NCBI RefSeq assembly: GCF_000336775.1 | Contig: NZ_AOLJ01000025.1 | Location: 86,268 to 150,267, forward strand | DNA: 64,000 nt | From: Haloferax gibbonsii ATCC 33959 | GTDB lineage: Archaea > Halobacteriota > Halobacteria > Halobacteriales > Haloferacaceae | Reading direction: 5' to 3' | In this document: positions 8,907-17,456 of the stretch, in pieces | Layout of the letters: every line of letters starts with the position of its first letter | Numbering within the stretch: the stretch's first letter is position 1 | Notes under the pieces: model-generated | Seen by the model: the letters and a program-made list of their open reading frames with translations, nothing else | What the model was told of the DNA's origin: nothing | The model's database searches: none | Made by a program: the position numbers and the translations under genes

Positions 8907-9443
8907 GTGGACGAGATAGCCGTCAGCACCGTCGTCTACCTGCCCCCCGAGGAGATATACGAGTTCCTCGTGGACTTCCCGCGGTACGCCGACTACTCGA
9001 AGCACCTGCGAGACGTGCGACAGTCGGGCGACGGGTCGCCGGGCACGCGGTACGCCCTGTACTTTTCGTGGTGGAAGCTCACCTACACCGCCGAGTCGAA
9101 GGTGACGGACGTCACCCCGCCGACGCGCATCGACTGGACCATCACCAAGGACGTCCACGCCGTCGGCCGCTGGCGGGTGGAGGAACTCGACGACCTGCCC
9201 GACGGGGCCCCGTCGGACGCCGACACCGCCTGTCGCGTCTTCTTCGAGGTCGAGTACGACCCCGACAGCGTCTCCGCGGGCGACATCGACCTCCCGCGGT
9301 TCGTCTCGCTGGGCTGGGTCATCGACAAACTCCGACCGGTGCTCCAGAAGGAGGCCGAGCGAATCGTCGAGCGAATCGTCGCCGACATCGAGGGGCGGCC
9401 GCGGCGCGTTGAACTCACGATACACGCGAAACCGGGGCCGTGA
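8907..9443 (+). CDS. SRPBCC (START/polyketide-cyclase-like) family protein
   Basis: A 178-residue protein starting at GTG 8907 (VDEIAVSTVVYLPPEEIY). It has the typical SRPBCC opening in which a beta strand is followed by PPEEIYEFLVDFPRYADYSKH, then beta strands and the long C-terminal helix (VLQKEAERIVERIVADIEG) that packs across the ligand cavity. The family binds hydrophobic ligands; the ligand here is unknown. Related haloarchaeal proteins are often annotated as polyketide cyclase or coenzyme Q-binding. The longer reading frame upstream of the GTG is Arg-rich and probably not translated. It is divergent from the unknown gene to the left. Confidence 0.75.
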   Translation: MDEIAVSTVVYLPPEEIYEFLVDFPRYADYSKHLRDVRQSGDGSPGTRYALYFSWWKLTYTAESKVTDVTPPTRIDWTITKDVHAVGRWRVEELDDLPDGAPSDADTACRVFFEVEYDPDSVSAGDIDLPRFVSLGWVIDKLRPVLQKEAERIVERIVADIEGRPRRVELTIHAKPGP

Positions 9444-9528
9444 GCGACGGTGGCCGGGGTATTCGCGAAGGGAAATGCACATACGCGCCCGCCGTCCAAC
9501 ACAGGGGTATGACAGGGGCTGGTCTCTG

Positions 9529-10866
9529 GTGCGCGTGATAATCATCGGTGCCGGACAGGTCGGGTCGTCCATCGCGGCCGACCTCGACGAGACCCACGAG
9601 GTCGTCGTCATCGACTGCGACCCGGAGCGCGTCGACGAACTGAACTACTCGCTCGACGTGCTGGCGCTCCACGGCGACGGAACCTCCGTGGACACGCTCG
9701 AAGAGGCCGACGTCGAGCGCGCCGACATGGTCATCGCCTCGACCGACGACGACGAGACGAACATCGTCGCCTGCGCGACCGCCAAGGCCATCTCGAACGC
9801 GTTCACCATCGCCCGCGTCAAGAACACGGAGTACCTCCGGACGTGGCAGCGCTCGGAGAAGGCGTTCGGCATCGACTTCATGGTCTGTACGAACCTGCTC
9901 GCCGCGGAGTCCATCGTCCGCGTCGTCGGCCTCCCCGCCGCCCGCGACGTGGACCCCTTCGCGGGCGGGCAGGTCCAGATGGCCGAGTTCGAAGTCGACG
10001 AGGAGAGCCCCGTCGCCAACCAGACCGTGAGCGAGGCCGACCGGTTCGACTCGCTGACCTTCGCGGCCATCCTCCGCGACGGCGAGGTCACCATCCCCCG
10101 CGGGGACTCCGTCATCGGCCCCGGCGACCGCGTCGTCGTCATCGGCAGCCCCAAGAGCGTCCAAGGGTTCGCCAGTTCCGTCTCGCCGGACGAACCGCCG
10201 GGAACCGCCGAGGAGGTCGTCATCGTCGGCGGGAGCGAAATCGGCTACCACGTCGCCCGCCTGCTCGAAGAGCGCGGCTTCAAGCCCAGACTCATCGAGT
10301 ACGACGCGGAGCGCGCCCGCGAACTCGCGGAGATGCTTCCGGGGACCATCGTCATGGAGAGCGACGCGACCGACGTGGACTTCCTCGAACGCGAGTACAT
10401 CGGCGACGCCGACCTGCTCGTCTCGGCGCTCGACTCCGACGAGAAGAACCTGCTCGTGTCGCTGCTCGCCGCCCGCCTCGGCGTCGAACGCACCGTCGCC
10501 GTCATCGACACGACGCCGTACGTGGACCTGTTCGAGGCCGTCGGCGTCGACGTGGGCGTCAGCCCCCGCGAGGTCGTCGCCGAAGAGATAACGCGGTTCA
10601 CCCGCGAGGGCGGCGCGGAGAACGTCGCACTCATCGAATCGGACAAGGCCGAGGTGCTCGAAATCGAAATCGACGCCGAGAGCGTCCTCGCCGGCAAGCC
10701 GATTCGGGAGTCGGTCGCGACGCTCCCCGAAGGCGTCGTCATCGGCGCGATAACCCGCCGTCGCGAGTTCATCACCCCCCGCGGGGACACCGTCATCGAA
10801 CCCGGCGACCACGTCGTCGTCTTCGTCGATAGCTGCGTCATCGACGACGTGGGACCAAACCTGTAA
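9529..10866 (+). CDS. trkA: Trk potassium uptake system protein TrkA, two RCK modules
   Basis: A 445-residue cytosolic regulator with two tandem RCK units. Each begins with a Rossmann motif: MRVIIIGAGQVGSSIAADL at residues 1-19 and VVIVGGSEIGYHVARLL near residue 230. Each ends with a TrkA-C domain (the second includes EVLEIEIDAESVLAGKPI). The acidic residue ending strand 2 (VVVIDCDPE) suggests NAD(H) binding. I set the start at GTG 9529 because the fold begins there; the frame upstream overlaps the SRPBCC gene. It lies 121 bp before trkH on the same strand and presumably gates that transporter. Confidence 0.93.
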   Translation: MRVIIIGAGQVGSSIAADLDETHEVVVIDCDPERVDELNYSLDVLALHGDGTSVDTLEEADVERADMVIASTDDDETNIVACATAKAISNAFTIARVKNTEYLRTWQRSEKAFGIDFMVCTNLLAAESIVRVVGLPAARDVDPFAGGQVQMAEFEVDEESPVANQTVSEADRFDSLTFAAILRDGEVTIPRGDSVIGPGDRVVVIGSPKSVQGFASSVSPDEPPGTAEEVVIVGGSEIGYHVARLLEERGFKPRLIEYDAERARELAEMLPGTIVMESDATDVDFLEREYIGDADLLVSALDSDEKNLLVSLLAARLGVERTVAVIDTTPYVDLFEAVGVDVGVSPREVVAEEITRFTREGGAENVALIESDKAEVLEIEIDAESVLAGKPIRESVATLPEGVVIGAITRRREFITPRGDTVIEPGDHVVVFVDSCVIDDVGPNL

Positions 10867-10987
10867 GTCGGTCCGTCGCCGCACGGCCCCTCGTTCTGCG
10901 CCGAACACTCGACCCCGTCACGTCGTCGCGCGGGCGACCGCGAACCCGAACAGGGAAGAACCCGGCGCTCGGTACGTTAGTCCACGG

Positions 10988-12592
10988 ATGAAATTGCGGG
11001 TCGATTACAGAGCCAGCCTGCGTCTCGTGGGGACCGTCCTGAAGTATCTCGCGGTCCCTCTTTGTTTCCCGCTCGTGGTCGCGCTGTACTACGGCGAGTC
11101 GGTGCTCCCGTTCGTCGTCACGATGGCCGTCACGGTCCTCGTCGGCGCGGGGCTCGAACGGCTCGCCGACGAGCCCGACATCGGGGCCCGCGAGGGCTTC
11201 CTGATGGTCGCGGTGACGTGGCTGGCCGTCACGATTGTCGGCGCGATACCGTTTCTCATCGAGGCCCACGGCATCCCCTTCCTCGCGTCGCCCATCCACC
11301 CCGAGTCGACCCTCGGGAGCCCGGTGAACGCGCTGTTCGAGACGATGAGCGGCTTCACCACGACCGGGGCGACGGTGCTCGGCGACATCTCGTTTAACTC
11401 CCACACCCGCGGCATCATGATGTGGCGACAGCTCACCCAGTGGCTCGGCGGGATGGGTATCGTCGTCCTCGCGGTCGCCATCCTCCCCGAACTCTCCGTG
11501 GGTGGCGCACAGCTGATGGACGCGGAAGCGCCCGGCCCCGGCATCGAGAAACTCACCCCGCGCATCGCCGAGACGGCCCGCGCGCTCTGGGGCGCGTACC
11601 TCGGCCTCACGGTGCTCGAAATCGTCCTCCTCTACGGCCTGCACGTCACCGGCAACGCCCCGAACATGGACGTGTACAACGCCATCGCCCACGGGCTGAC
11701 GACGATGCCGACCGGCGGGTTCTCCCCGGAGGCCCGCAGCATCGAGGCGTTTTCGGCGGCCGCGCAGTGGGTCATCGTTCCCTTCATGGTCGCCGCCGGG
11801 ACCAACTTCGCGCTCTTCTGGCACGTCCTCACGGGCGAGCCGAAGCGGCTGTTCCGGGACACCGAGTTCAAGTCCTACCTCGGCGTCATCGGGGTCATCT
11901 CGGCCATTCTCGCCGGAATTCTCTTCCTCGGCGACGGCCTCATGTCCGTCGCGCCGGCGGGCGAGACCTACGACCAACTCTACCTCGAAGGTATCCGCAC
12001 GGCCATCATCGGCAACGTCGAACCCGCGGTCCGCCAGTCGGTGTTTCAGGTCGTCTCTATCGTCACGACGACCGGCTACGCCAGCATCGACTTCAACGCG
12101 TGGAGCGCGCCGACGCAGTACGGCCTCCTCTTCGCGATGTTCATCGGCGGCTCCGGCGGGTCGACCGGCGGCGCGGTCAAAATCGTCCGCTGGTACGTCA
12201 TCGTGAAATCGCTCCGCCGAGAGCTGTTCACGACGGCCCACCCCGAGGCGGTCCGCCCGGTCAGGCTCGCGGGCCGCGCGGTCGACGAGCGGGCCATCCG
12301 CGGCATCTACGCCTTCACGCTCCTGTACCTCGTGCTCTTTTTCGTCTCGACCGGTCTGCTCCACCTCGACGCCGCGCGAACCGGCTTCGACGTGAGCATC
12401 CTCGAAACGATGAGCGCCGTCGCCGCGACCCTCGGGAACGTCGGGCCGGGCTTCGGCATCGTCGGCCCGATGGGGAGCTATCTCGACTTCTCCAACGGCT
12501 CGAAGCTGTACATGGTGCTTCTCATGTGGGTGGGCCGACTGGAGATTCTCCCCGTGTTGGTCATCTTCACGCCAGAGTACTGGCGGCGATAG
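10988..12592 (+). CDS. trkH: Trk-type potassium transporter membrane subunit TrkH
   Basis: A 534-residue membrane protein with the four M1-P-M2 repeats of the SKT superfamily. The selectivity-filter loops are visible in order: FETMSGFTTTGATVL, HGLTTMPTGGFSPE, QVVSIVTTTGYASID and AATLGNVGPGFG, so all four filter glycines are present. FIGGSGGSTGGAVKIVR marks the gating-loop region. Full length for TrkH/KtrB-like proteins. It is expected to import K+ for the salt-in strategy of haloarchaea, controlled by the TrkA encoded upstream. It is convergent with a second trkH gene, 32 bp away. Confidence 0.95.
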   Translation: MKLRVDYRASLRLVGTVLKYLAVPLCFPLVVALYYGESVLPFVVTMAVTVLVGAGLERLADEPDIGAREGFLMVAVTWLAVTIVGAIPFLIEAHGIPFLASPIHPESTLGSPVNALFETMSGFTTTGATVLGDISFNSHTRGIMMWRQLTQWLGGMGIVVLAVAILPELSVGGAQLMDAEAPGPGIEKLTPRIAETARALWGAYLGLTVLEIVLLYGLHVTGNAPNMDVYNAIAHGLTTMPTGGFSPEARSIEAFSAAAQWVIVPFMVAAGTNFALFWHVLTGEPKRLFRDTEFKSYLGVIGVISAILAGILFLGDGLMSVAPAGETYDQLYLEGIRTAIIGNVEPAVRQSVFQVVSIVTTTGYASIDFNAWSAPTQYGLLFAMFIGGSGGSTGGAVKIVRWYVIVKSLRRELFTTAHPEAVRPVRLAGRAVDERAIRGIYAFTLLYLVLFFVSTGLLHLDAARTGFDVSILETMSAVAATLGNVGPGFGIVGPMGSYLDFSNGSKLYMVLLMWVGRLEILPVLVIFTPEYWRR

Positions 12593-12624
12593 CGCCGAAA
12601 AACAGGAGTCAGTGCCGCTTTTCG

Positions 12625-14286
12625 TCAGGGATTCAGCCCGTAGATGACCGACCGGGCGAACACCAACACCGGGATGATTTCGAGGCGACCGACCCACATG
12701 TTGAAGAGGAACATCGTCTCGACCCACGGGTTCATCCACGGGCCGGTGATGCCCGTCGAGATGCCGACGTTCCCCTGCGCGGACGCGACTTCGAACAGCG
12801 CGTCGGCGTAGGTGAACTCCGGCCCGGCGAGGTTCACGAGGAGGACGCTCGACCCGACGAGCAACAGCAGCCAGAGCATCGAGACGATGGCCGCCTCGGA
12901 GAACTCGCGGTCCATCTCGGTCCGCGAGAGCCGGCGGCCGTTCATCTCGATGTTGACGATTGCGCTCTCGGGGAGGAAGACGCGGGAGAACTGCCAGCGG
13001 ATGCCGCGGGCGATGGTGTAGCCGCGGATGATTTTGATGCCGCCGACGGTCGACCCGGCGGCCCCGCCGAGGGTCATCGCCCCCGACAGCAGAATCTTCC
13101 CGCCGTCTGACCACTCGCCGAGCGGCGCGGCCTGAAAGCCGGTGCAGGTGAGCGCGCTCACCCAGTGGAACGCGGCGTCGCGGACGGCGTCCGACTCCGC
13201 CCCGCCGACGACGCCCGAGAGCCCGAAGTAGTCGGCGGTCTCGACGAACGCCGACCCCGCGGTCGCGGGGAGACTGACGAGGTTCTGGACGGCCAGCGCG
13301 ACCGCGCCGACGGCGAAGAGGACGAGGAGCCAACGCGTCTGGAGGTCGCCCCAGAGGCGGTCGACGTCGCGGTTCTTCAGGACGGCGTAGTGGACGGGGA
13401 AGGCGATTGCGCCCAGCGCCATGATGGGGAGCAACACCGTCTCGATGAGCGGCGAGTCGTACGTCCCGATGGAGCCGTCGGTGACGGCGAACCCGCCGGT
13501 CGACAGGCCGGTCATCGCGTGGTTGAGCGCCTGCCACGCCGCCTCCCACAGCGGGAGCGCGGCCCCGTAGTCGCTGGCGCGGATGGCGAAAAAGAGGACG
13601 ACCACCGACAGGAGCGTGTAGCCGACGAAAATCTTCCACACCGTCCGGACCGTCGAGACGACGCTCGGGTGAATCTTCTCCTCTCTGGCCTCGCCGCGGT
13701 AGAGCGCGTAGCTCCCGCTGCCGGGCCGCGAGAGGATGGAGACGGTGAGGACGATGACGCCCACGCCGCCGACCCACTGGATGAGCGAGCGCCACCACTG
13801 AATCGTCCGCGGGAGCGACGGTTCGTGGATGCCCATCGTGAGTCCGCTGCCGGTCCACCCGCTCATGCTCTCGAACAGGGCGTGTAAGGGGTCGCGGAAG
13901 TAGACGAGGCTCGACTGGGCGTAGTCGACCCCCGCGGGAACGAGCGCCGTGAACACGCTCTGTGGGGCGAACTGCGCCGTGAGGAAGAAGGGAAGCGACC
14001 CGAAGGCGGCGGTGGCGAACCAGCCCGCGGCGGCGATTATCATCCCGTGTTTCATGCGGGGCGCGGGGGCGTCTTCGAACGCCTTCCGCGCGCCCAGCCC
14101 GACGAACGCCGTCGCGCCCCCGGCGACGAGGAACGCGAGGGCGGCGTACCACTCGCCGAAGCCGACCGCGACGAGGACCGACGCGGTCATCAGCGCCGAC
14201 TCCATGGCGAGGAGCGAGCCCACGTCGCGGCCGATGACCGCGAGGTCGGCGGGCCATCCCGAGACGGTTCGTCCGCGGCGGGGCAT
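12625..14286 (-). CDS. trkH: Trk-type potassium transporter membrane subunit TrkH, second copy
   Basis: A 553-residue TrkH paralog, clearly distinct from the neighbouring one. Filter loops read FESMSGWTGSGLTMG, NHAMTGLSTGGFAV, VSALTCTGFQAAPLG and SAQGNVGISTGITG, all with the essential glycine. The ATG at 14286 overlaps the stop of the trkA gene upstream (TGATG), showing translational coupling. The frame continues upstream through that trkA gene, but the hydrophobic TrkH sequence starts only here (MPRRGRTVSGW). Two complete, differently organised Trk systems side by side suggest different affinity or regulation; the sequence does not show which. Confidence 0.94.
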   Translation of the reverse strand: MPRRGRTVSGWPADLAVIGRDVGSLLAMESALMTASVLVAVGFGEWYAALAFLVAGGATAFVGLGARKAFEDAPAPRMKHGMIIAAAGWFATAAFGSLPFFLTAQFAPQSVFTALVPAGVDYAQSSLVYFRDPLHALFESMSGWTGSGLTMGIHEPSLPRTIQWWRSLIQWVGGVGVIVLTVSILSRPGSGSYALYRGEAREEKIHPSVVSTVRTVWKIFVGYTLLSVVVLFFAIRASDYGAALPLWEAAWQALNHAMTGLSTGGFAVTDGSIGTYDSPLIETVLLPIMALGAIAFPVHYAVLKNRDVDRLWGDLQTRWLLVLFAVGAVALAVQNLVSLPATAGSAFVETADYFGLSGVVGGAESDAVRDAAFHWVSALTCTGFQAAPLGEWSDGGKILLSGAMTLGGAAGSTVGGIKIIRGYTIARGIRWQFSRVFLPESAIVNIEMNGRRLSRTEMDREFSEAAIVSMLWLLLLVGSSVLLVNLAGPEFTYADALFEVASAQGNVGISTGITGPWMNPWVETMFLFNMWVGRLEIIPVLVFARSVIYGLNP

Positions 14287-14966
14287 CAGTGGTCCTCGTA
14301 GTGGCCGAACACGTCGGTCACGTCGGGCGTCGCGCCCTTCGCGGAGTAGACCGTCAGGAGGTCGCCCGAACCGATGGTCGTGTTCCCGCGGGGCGTCACG
14401 GGGTCGTCGTCGCCCTCGCGCTCGATAGCGACTATGAGGGTGTCGCCGTCGAGGAGGTTCTCCTGGGCAGCCTCCTGAATCGTCATCCCCGTAATCGGCG
14501 CGTCCTCGTCGACGCGGATTTCGAACACCTCGGCGTGCTCGCCGATGCGCATGTAGTCGACGATGGACGGGCGCTTGACCGCCCGATAGAGGTACTCCGC
14601 GATGAGTCGCTGGGGGTTCTCCATCGTGTTGACGCCGATTTGGCGGTAGAGGCTCATGTGCTCGGGGTTGTGGACGACGGAGACGATGTCGGGGATGTCG
14701 AGCTCCTTCGCCAGAAGGCAGACCATGATGTTGGTCGCGTCCTTGTCCGTCGTCGTGATGATGGCGTCGGCGCGGTCCGCGCCGGCCTCGTCGAGCGTCT
14801 GTTTGACCGTGGCGTCGTCGTTGAGGACGAGGCAGTCGAACGTCGCGGCGGCCGCCTCGGCCTTCGCCTCGTCGCGCTCGACGACGACGACCTCGTTGCC
14901 GCCCTCGGTGGCGATTTCGATGAGCGGCGTGCCGATGTTGCCCGCACCGACGACGATGATGTACAT
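14286..14966 (-). CDS. trkA: Trk potassium uptake system protein TrkA, single RCK module
   Basis: A 226-residue single-RCK regulator: MYIIVVGAGNIGTPLIEIA at the N-terminus with an acidic strand-2 residue (VVVVERDE) for NAD binding, and a TrkA-C domain after residue 140 (EVFEIRVDEDAPITGM). It is followed with a one-base overlap by trkH and is the probable gating subunit for that transporter. A T-rich element (GTTTTTCC on the minus strand, about 15001-14994) sits about 30 bp before the ATG and could be its TATA box. Unlike the two-module TrkA at 9529, this one would need to form a higher oligomer to build the octameric ring. Confidence 0.93.
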   Translation of the reverse strand: MYIIVVGAGNIGTPLIEIATEGGNEVVVVERDEAKAEAAAATFDCLVLNDDATVKQTLDEAGADRADAIITTTDKDATNIMVCLLAKELDIPDIVSVVHNPEHMSLYRQIGVNTMENPQRLIAEYLYRAVKRPSIVDYMRIGEHAEVFEIRVDEDAPITGMTIQEAAQENLLDGDTLIVAIEREGDDDPVTPRGNTTIGSGDLLTVYSAKGATPDVTDVFGHYEDH

Positions 14967-15161
14967 GACGTTCCGGCGTGCGCATCGGGTGGTGGAAAAA
15001 CTGTCGGCATGTCGTTTCGTTGGTCAAACGGGGACTTTCCGCGCAAACAGCTACCGAATGAGGCGTCGCCGCGTGTTCGGTCACCCTACTGGAGGGTAAA
15101 CCGAGTGTTCGTCCAGCCCGCCCGCGCGTCTACGGCGTCTCGGTCGGGGTGGTGGACCGGA

Positions 15162-15169
15162 TATTTATC
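15162..15169 (+). promoter_or_regulatory. TATA-like promoter element before the APC permease
   Basis: ATATTTAT-type sequence in otherwise GC-rich DNA, at the spacing (about 26 bp) that would start transcription at or just before the ATG at 15194. That ATG opens a 16-codon reading frame, not the permease frame. Confidence 0.45.
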
Positions 15170-15193
15170 AACAGATGTGGTATATGTGGACAC

Positions 15194-15244
15194 ATGACGG
15201 TCCCGGCCAGTCGGTCCCGCGACCAAGCGAGGGTCCGCCCGTGA
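15194..15244 (+). CDS. possible 16-codon leader ORF upstream of the APC permease
   Basis: Short reading frame MTVPASRSRDQARVRP placed so that its ATG is about 26 bp after the TATA-like element. Its TGA overlaps the GTG that I take as the permease start (GTGA at 15241-15244), the same coupling pattern seen between genes elsewhere in the window. It could be a leaderless leader peptide driving reinitiation at the permease. It could equally be chance: the peptide has no recognisable motif and the permease has other in-frame ATGs at 15175 and 15184. Confidence 0.25.
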   Translation: MTVPASRSRDQARVRP

Positions 15245-16626
15245 GTCACTCGGGCGGGCGCGAACCGACGGTGAGTCTCAGTCTGCTCGACGCGACGATG
15301 GTCGGAATCGGCGCGATGATCGGCGCGGGAATCTTCGTGTTGACGGGGCTTGCAGTCGATATCTCCGGCCCGGCGGCCATCGTCGCGTTCGCCCTCAACG
15401 GCGGCGTGACGACCTTCACGGCGCTTTCGTACGCCGAACTCGCGGCCGCGATTCCGCGAAACGGCGGCGGGTACGCGTACGTCCGCGAGGTGTTTTCCGC
15501 ACCCGTCGCCTTCGTCATGGGGTGGACGCGGTGGTTCACGTACATGATCGCGGGGTCGCTGTACGCGCTCGGGTTCGCCTCGAACTTCGTCGAGTTCGGG
15601 CACATCTACGGCTACGCCCTTCCGGGGCCGCCGGTCCTGTACGCGCTCGGGGCCGTCGTGACGCTCGTGGCGCTCAACGCCCTCTCGACGGAAGCCTCGG
15701 GACGGGGCGAGACAGCCATCACGCTACTCAAAATCGCTATCCTCGGCGTGTTCGTCGCGTTCGGTCTCACGGCCGCGGACGCGGGGGAGTTCGACCCGCT
15801 TTTCACCGAGGGAGCGCTGTCGGTCCTCCCCGCGATGGGGCTGACGTTCATCGCGTTTCAGGGGTACGACCTCATCGCCACCGTCACCGAGGAAGTCGAG
15901 AACCCGCAGGTGAACATCCCGCGGGCCATCCTCCTCTCGGTCGCCGTCACCGTGGTCGTCTACCTGTTCGTCGTCTTCGTCGCCATCGGGACGCTCGGCG
16001 CGGACGGGCTCGCTGGCGCGGGCGAGACGGCAATCGCGCAGGCGGCGGAGGGCTTCATGCCGACGTTCCCGATAGTCGGAACGGGCGCGGCGCTCATCGC
16101 CTTCGGGGCGGTCTTTTCGACCATCTCGGCGCTCAACGCGGTCGTCATCGGGTCGTCCCGAGTGGCGTTCGCCATGGGCCGCGAGCGACAGTTACCCGCC
16201 CGCCTCGGCCGGTTCCACCACCGGTACGGGACGCCGCTCGTCGCCATTCTCGCGTCGGCCGTGGTGATGCTCGTCGCCGTCCTCGTCGTTCCCATCCGCA
16301 TCGTCGGGAACCTTGCGAGCCTGTTCTCGCTTCTGGGGTTCATCATCGTCAACTACGCGTTGATTCGGCTTCGGCGGCGACAGCCGAACCTACAGCGACC
16401 TTTCGAAGTGCCGCTGTACCCCGTCACTCCGGTCCTCGGCATCGTCTGTAACGTGCTTTTGGGCCTCTTTATCGACTGGTTCACCTGGGTGCTGGCCATC
16501 GGTTGGCTCGTCGTCGGCGGCGGCGTCTACCTCCTCTTGTCGAGGCGCGACGACGTCGGCCCGGCGGGACCGCCCGAGATTCAGGACCCGGAGCCGATTG
16601 AACCGGCGGAGGGAGCCGACGACTGA
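15241..16626 (+). CDS. APC-family amino acid/cation permease
   Basis: A 461-residue membrane transporter of the amino acid-polyamine-organocation superfamily, with about 12 hydrophobic helices. The first helix carries the broken-helix signature GIGAMIGAGIFVLTG, and GLTFIAFQGYDLIATVTEE marks the helix-6 unwound region, followed by ENPQVNIPRAI. The substrate cannot be read from the sequence. I chose GTG 15241 because the core begins shortly after; the frame is open to ATG 15175, so the N-terminus is uncertain by up to 22 residues. A TrkA-like protein gene follows 89 bp downstream, which suggests nucleotide-dependent regulation. Confidence 0.85.
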   Translation: MSHSGGREPTVSLSLLDATMVGIGAMIGAGIFVLTGLAVDISGPAAIVAFALNGGVTTFTALSYAELAAAIPRNGGGYAYVREVFSAPVAFVMGWTRWFTYMIAGSLYALGFASNFVEFGHIYGYALPGPPVLYALGAVVTLVALNALSTEASGRGETAITLLKIAILGVFVAFGLTAADAGEFDPLFTEGALSVLPAMGLTFIAFQGYDLIATVTEEVENPQVNIPRAILLSVAVTVVVYLFVVFVAIGTLGADGLAGAGETAIAQAAEGFMPTFPIVGTGAALIAFGAVFSTISALNAVVIGSSRVAFAMGRERQLPARLGRFHHRYGTPLVAILASAVVMLVAVLVVPIRIVGNLASLFSLLGFIIVNYALIRLRRRQPNLQRPFEVPLYPVTPVLGIVCNVLLGLFIDWFTWVLAIGWLVVGGGVYLLLSRRDDVGPAGPPEIQDPEPIEPAEGADD

Positions 16627-16715
16627 CCGACGAATCGACCCGAGAGTCCGAAGACTACCCGCCGACGAAACACCGCACCGAGACGACTACTACACGCCGA
16701 CACCAATTCACACGC

Positions 16716-17378
16716 ATGCCCGACCCAGTAACACACGATTTACGCGTCGTCGTCGCCGGCGGTGGAGAGTTGGGCCTTCGGACGGCCGAACTCCTCTCCG
16801 ACCGGGGCCACGACGTGGTCATCGTCGAGGCGGACCCGGACCGAATCCCGGACGTCGCCGACAAGTACATCGCCACCGTCATCGAGGGGGACGCCTCCCG
16901 CCCGGAGATACTCAGACAGGCCCAACCCGAGCGGAGCGACGTGGTGGCCGCACTCACCGACGACGAGTCGACCAACTTCGCCGTCTGCCTGGCCGCGCAG
17001 CGGATGTCGGACGTTCGGACCGTCATGCGAATCACCGGGACGCCGGACGAACTCTACGAGGAGTTCGTGGACGGACTCGTCTTCCCAGAGCGACTCGGCG
17101 CGCGGGCGGCGACCAACGAAATCGCGAACGGCGGCGTTCGAACTATCGAAGACATCGGTGGCAACGTCGAAATCGTGGAGGTCGAAGTCGCCGAAGACGC
17201 GCCCGTCGCCGGCAAGCGACTCGACGAGGTTCGGCTCCCACAGGGGAGTCTCATCATCGTCGACTATCAGGGGAACCGAATCGGCGGCCCCGACACCGTC
17301 CTCGAAGCCGGTCACCGCTACGTGCTCGGCGTCGAGTCGGACGTGGCCGACGAAGTGATGAATCTGTTTCGGGGATAG
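16716..17378 (+). CDS. TrkA-like NAD-binding (RCK) regulatory protein
   Basis: A 220-residue protein with an RCK-N Rossmann fold (RVVVAGGGELGLRTAELL near residues 10-27, acidic strand-2 residue in VVIVEADPD) and a TrkA-C domain (NVEIVEVEVAEDAPVAGKRL). No trkH gene is adjacent on this side; the neighbour is an APC permease in the same direction. In haloarchaea such solo TrkA-like genes commonly accompany permeases, so I infer that it regulates the APC transporter rather than potassium uptake. The start is a clear ATG after an intergenic stretch with no strong TATA element. Confidence 0.82.
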   Translation: MPDPVTHDLRVVVAGGGELGLRTAELLSDRGHDVVIVEADPDRIPDVADKYIATVIEGDASRPEILRQAQPERSDVVAALTDDESTNFAVCLAAQRMSDVRTVMRITGTPDELYEEFVDGLVFPERLGARAATNEIANGGVRTIEDIGGNVEIVEVEVAEDAPVAGKRLDEVRLPQGSLIIVDYQGNRIGGPDTVLEAGHRYVLGVESDVADEVMNLFRG

Positions 17379-17456
17379 TCCACCCGCGACGACGACCGAC
17401 GACGCGGAACCGAGCGACTCGGTCGGCGCTCGGTGCCGTGAAAAGCCGTTCTCGTG

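Noticed and set aside
10838..14257. An 1139-codon open frame on the minus strand and other very long frames opposite real genes (for example 53145-56480 plus).
   Set aside because: They are Arg/Asp/His-rich shadows of genuine genes in GC-rich DNA, with no domains.
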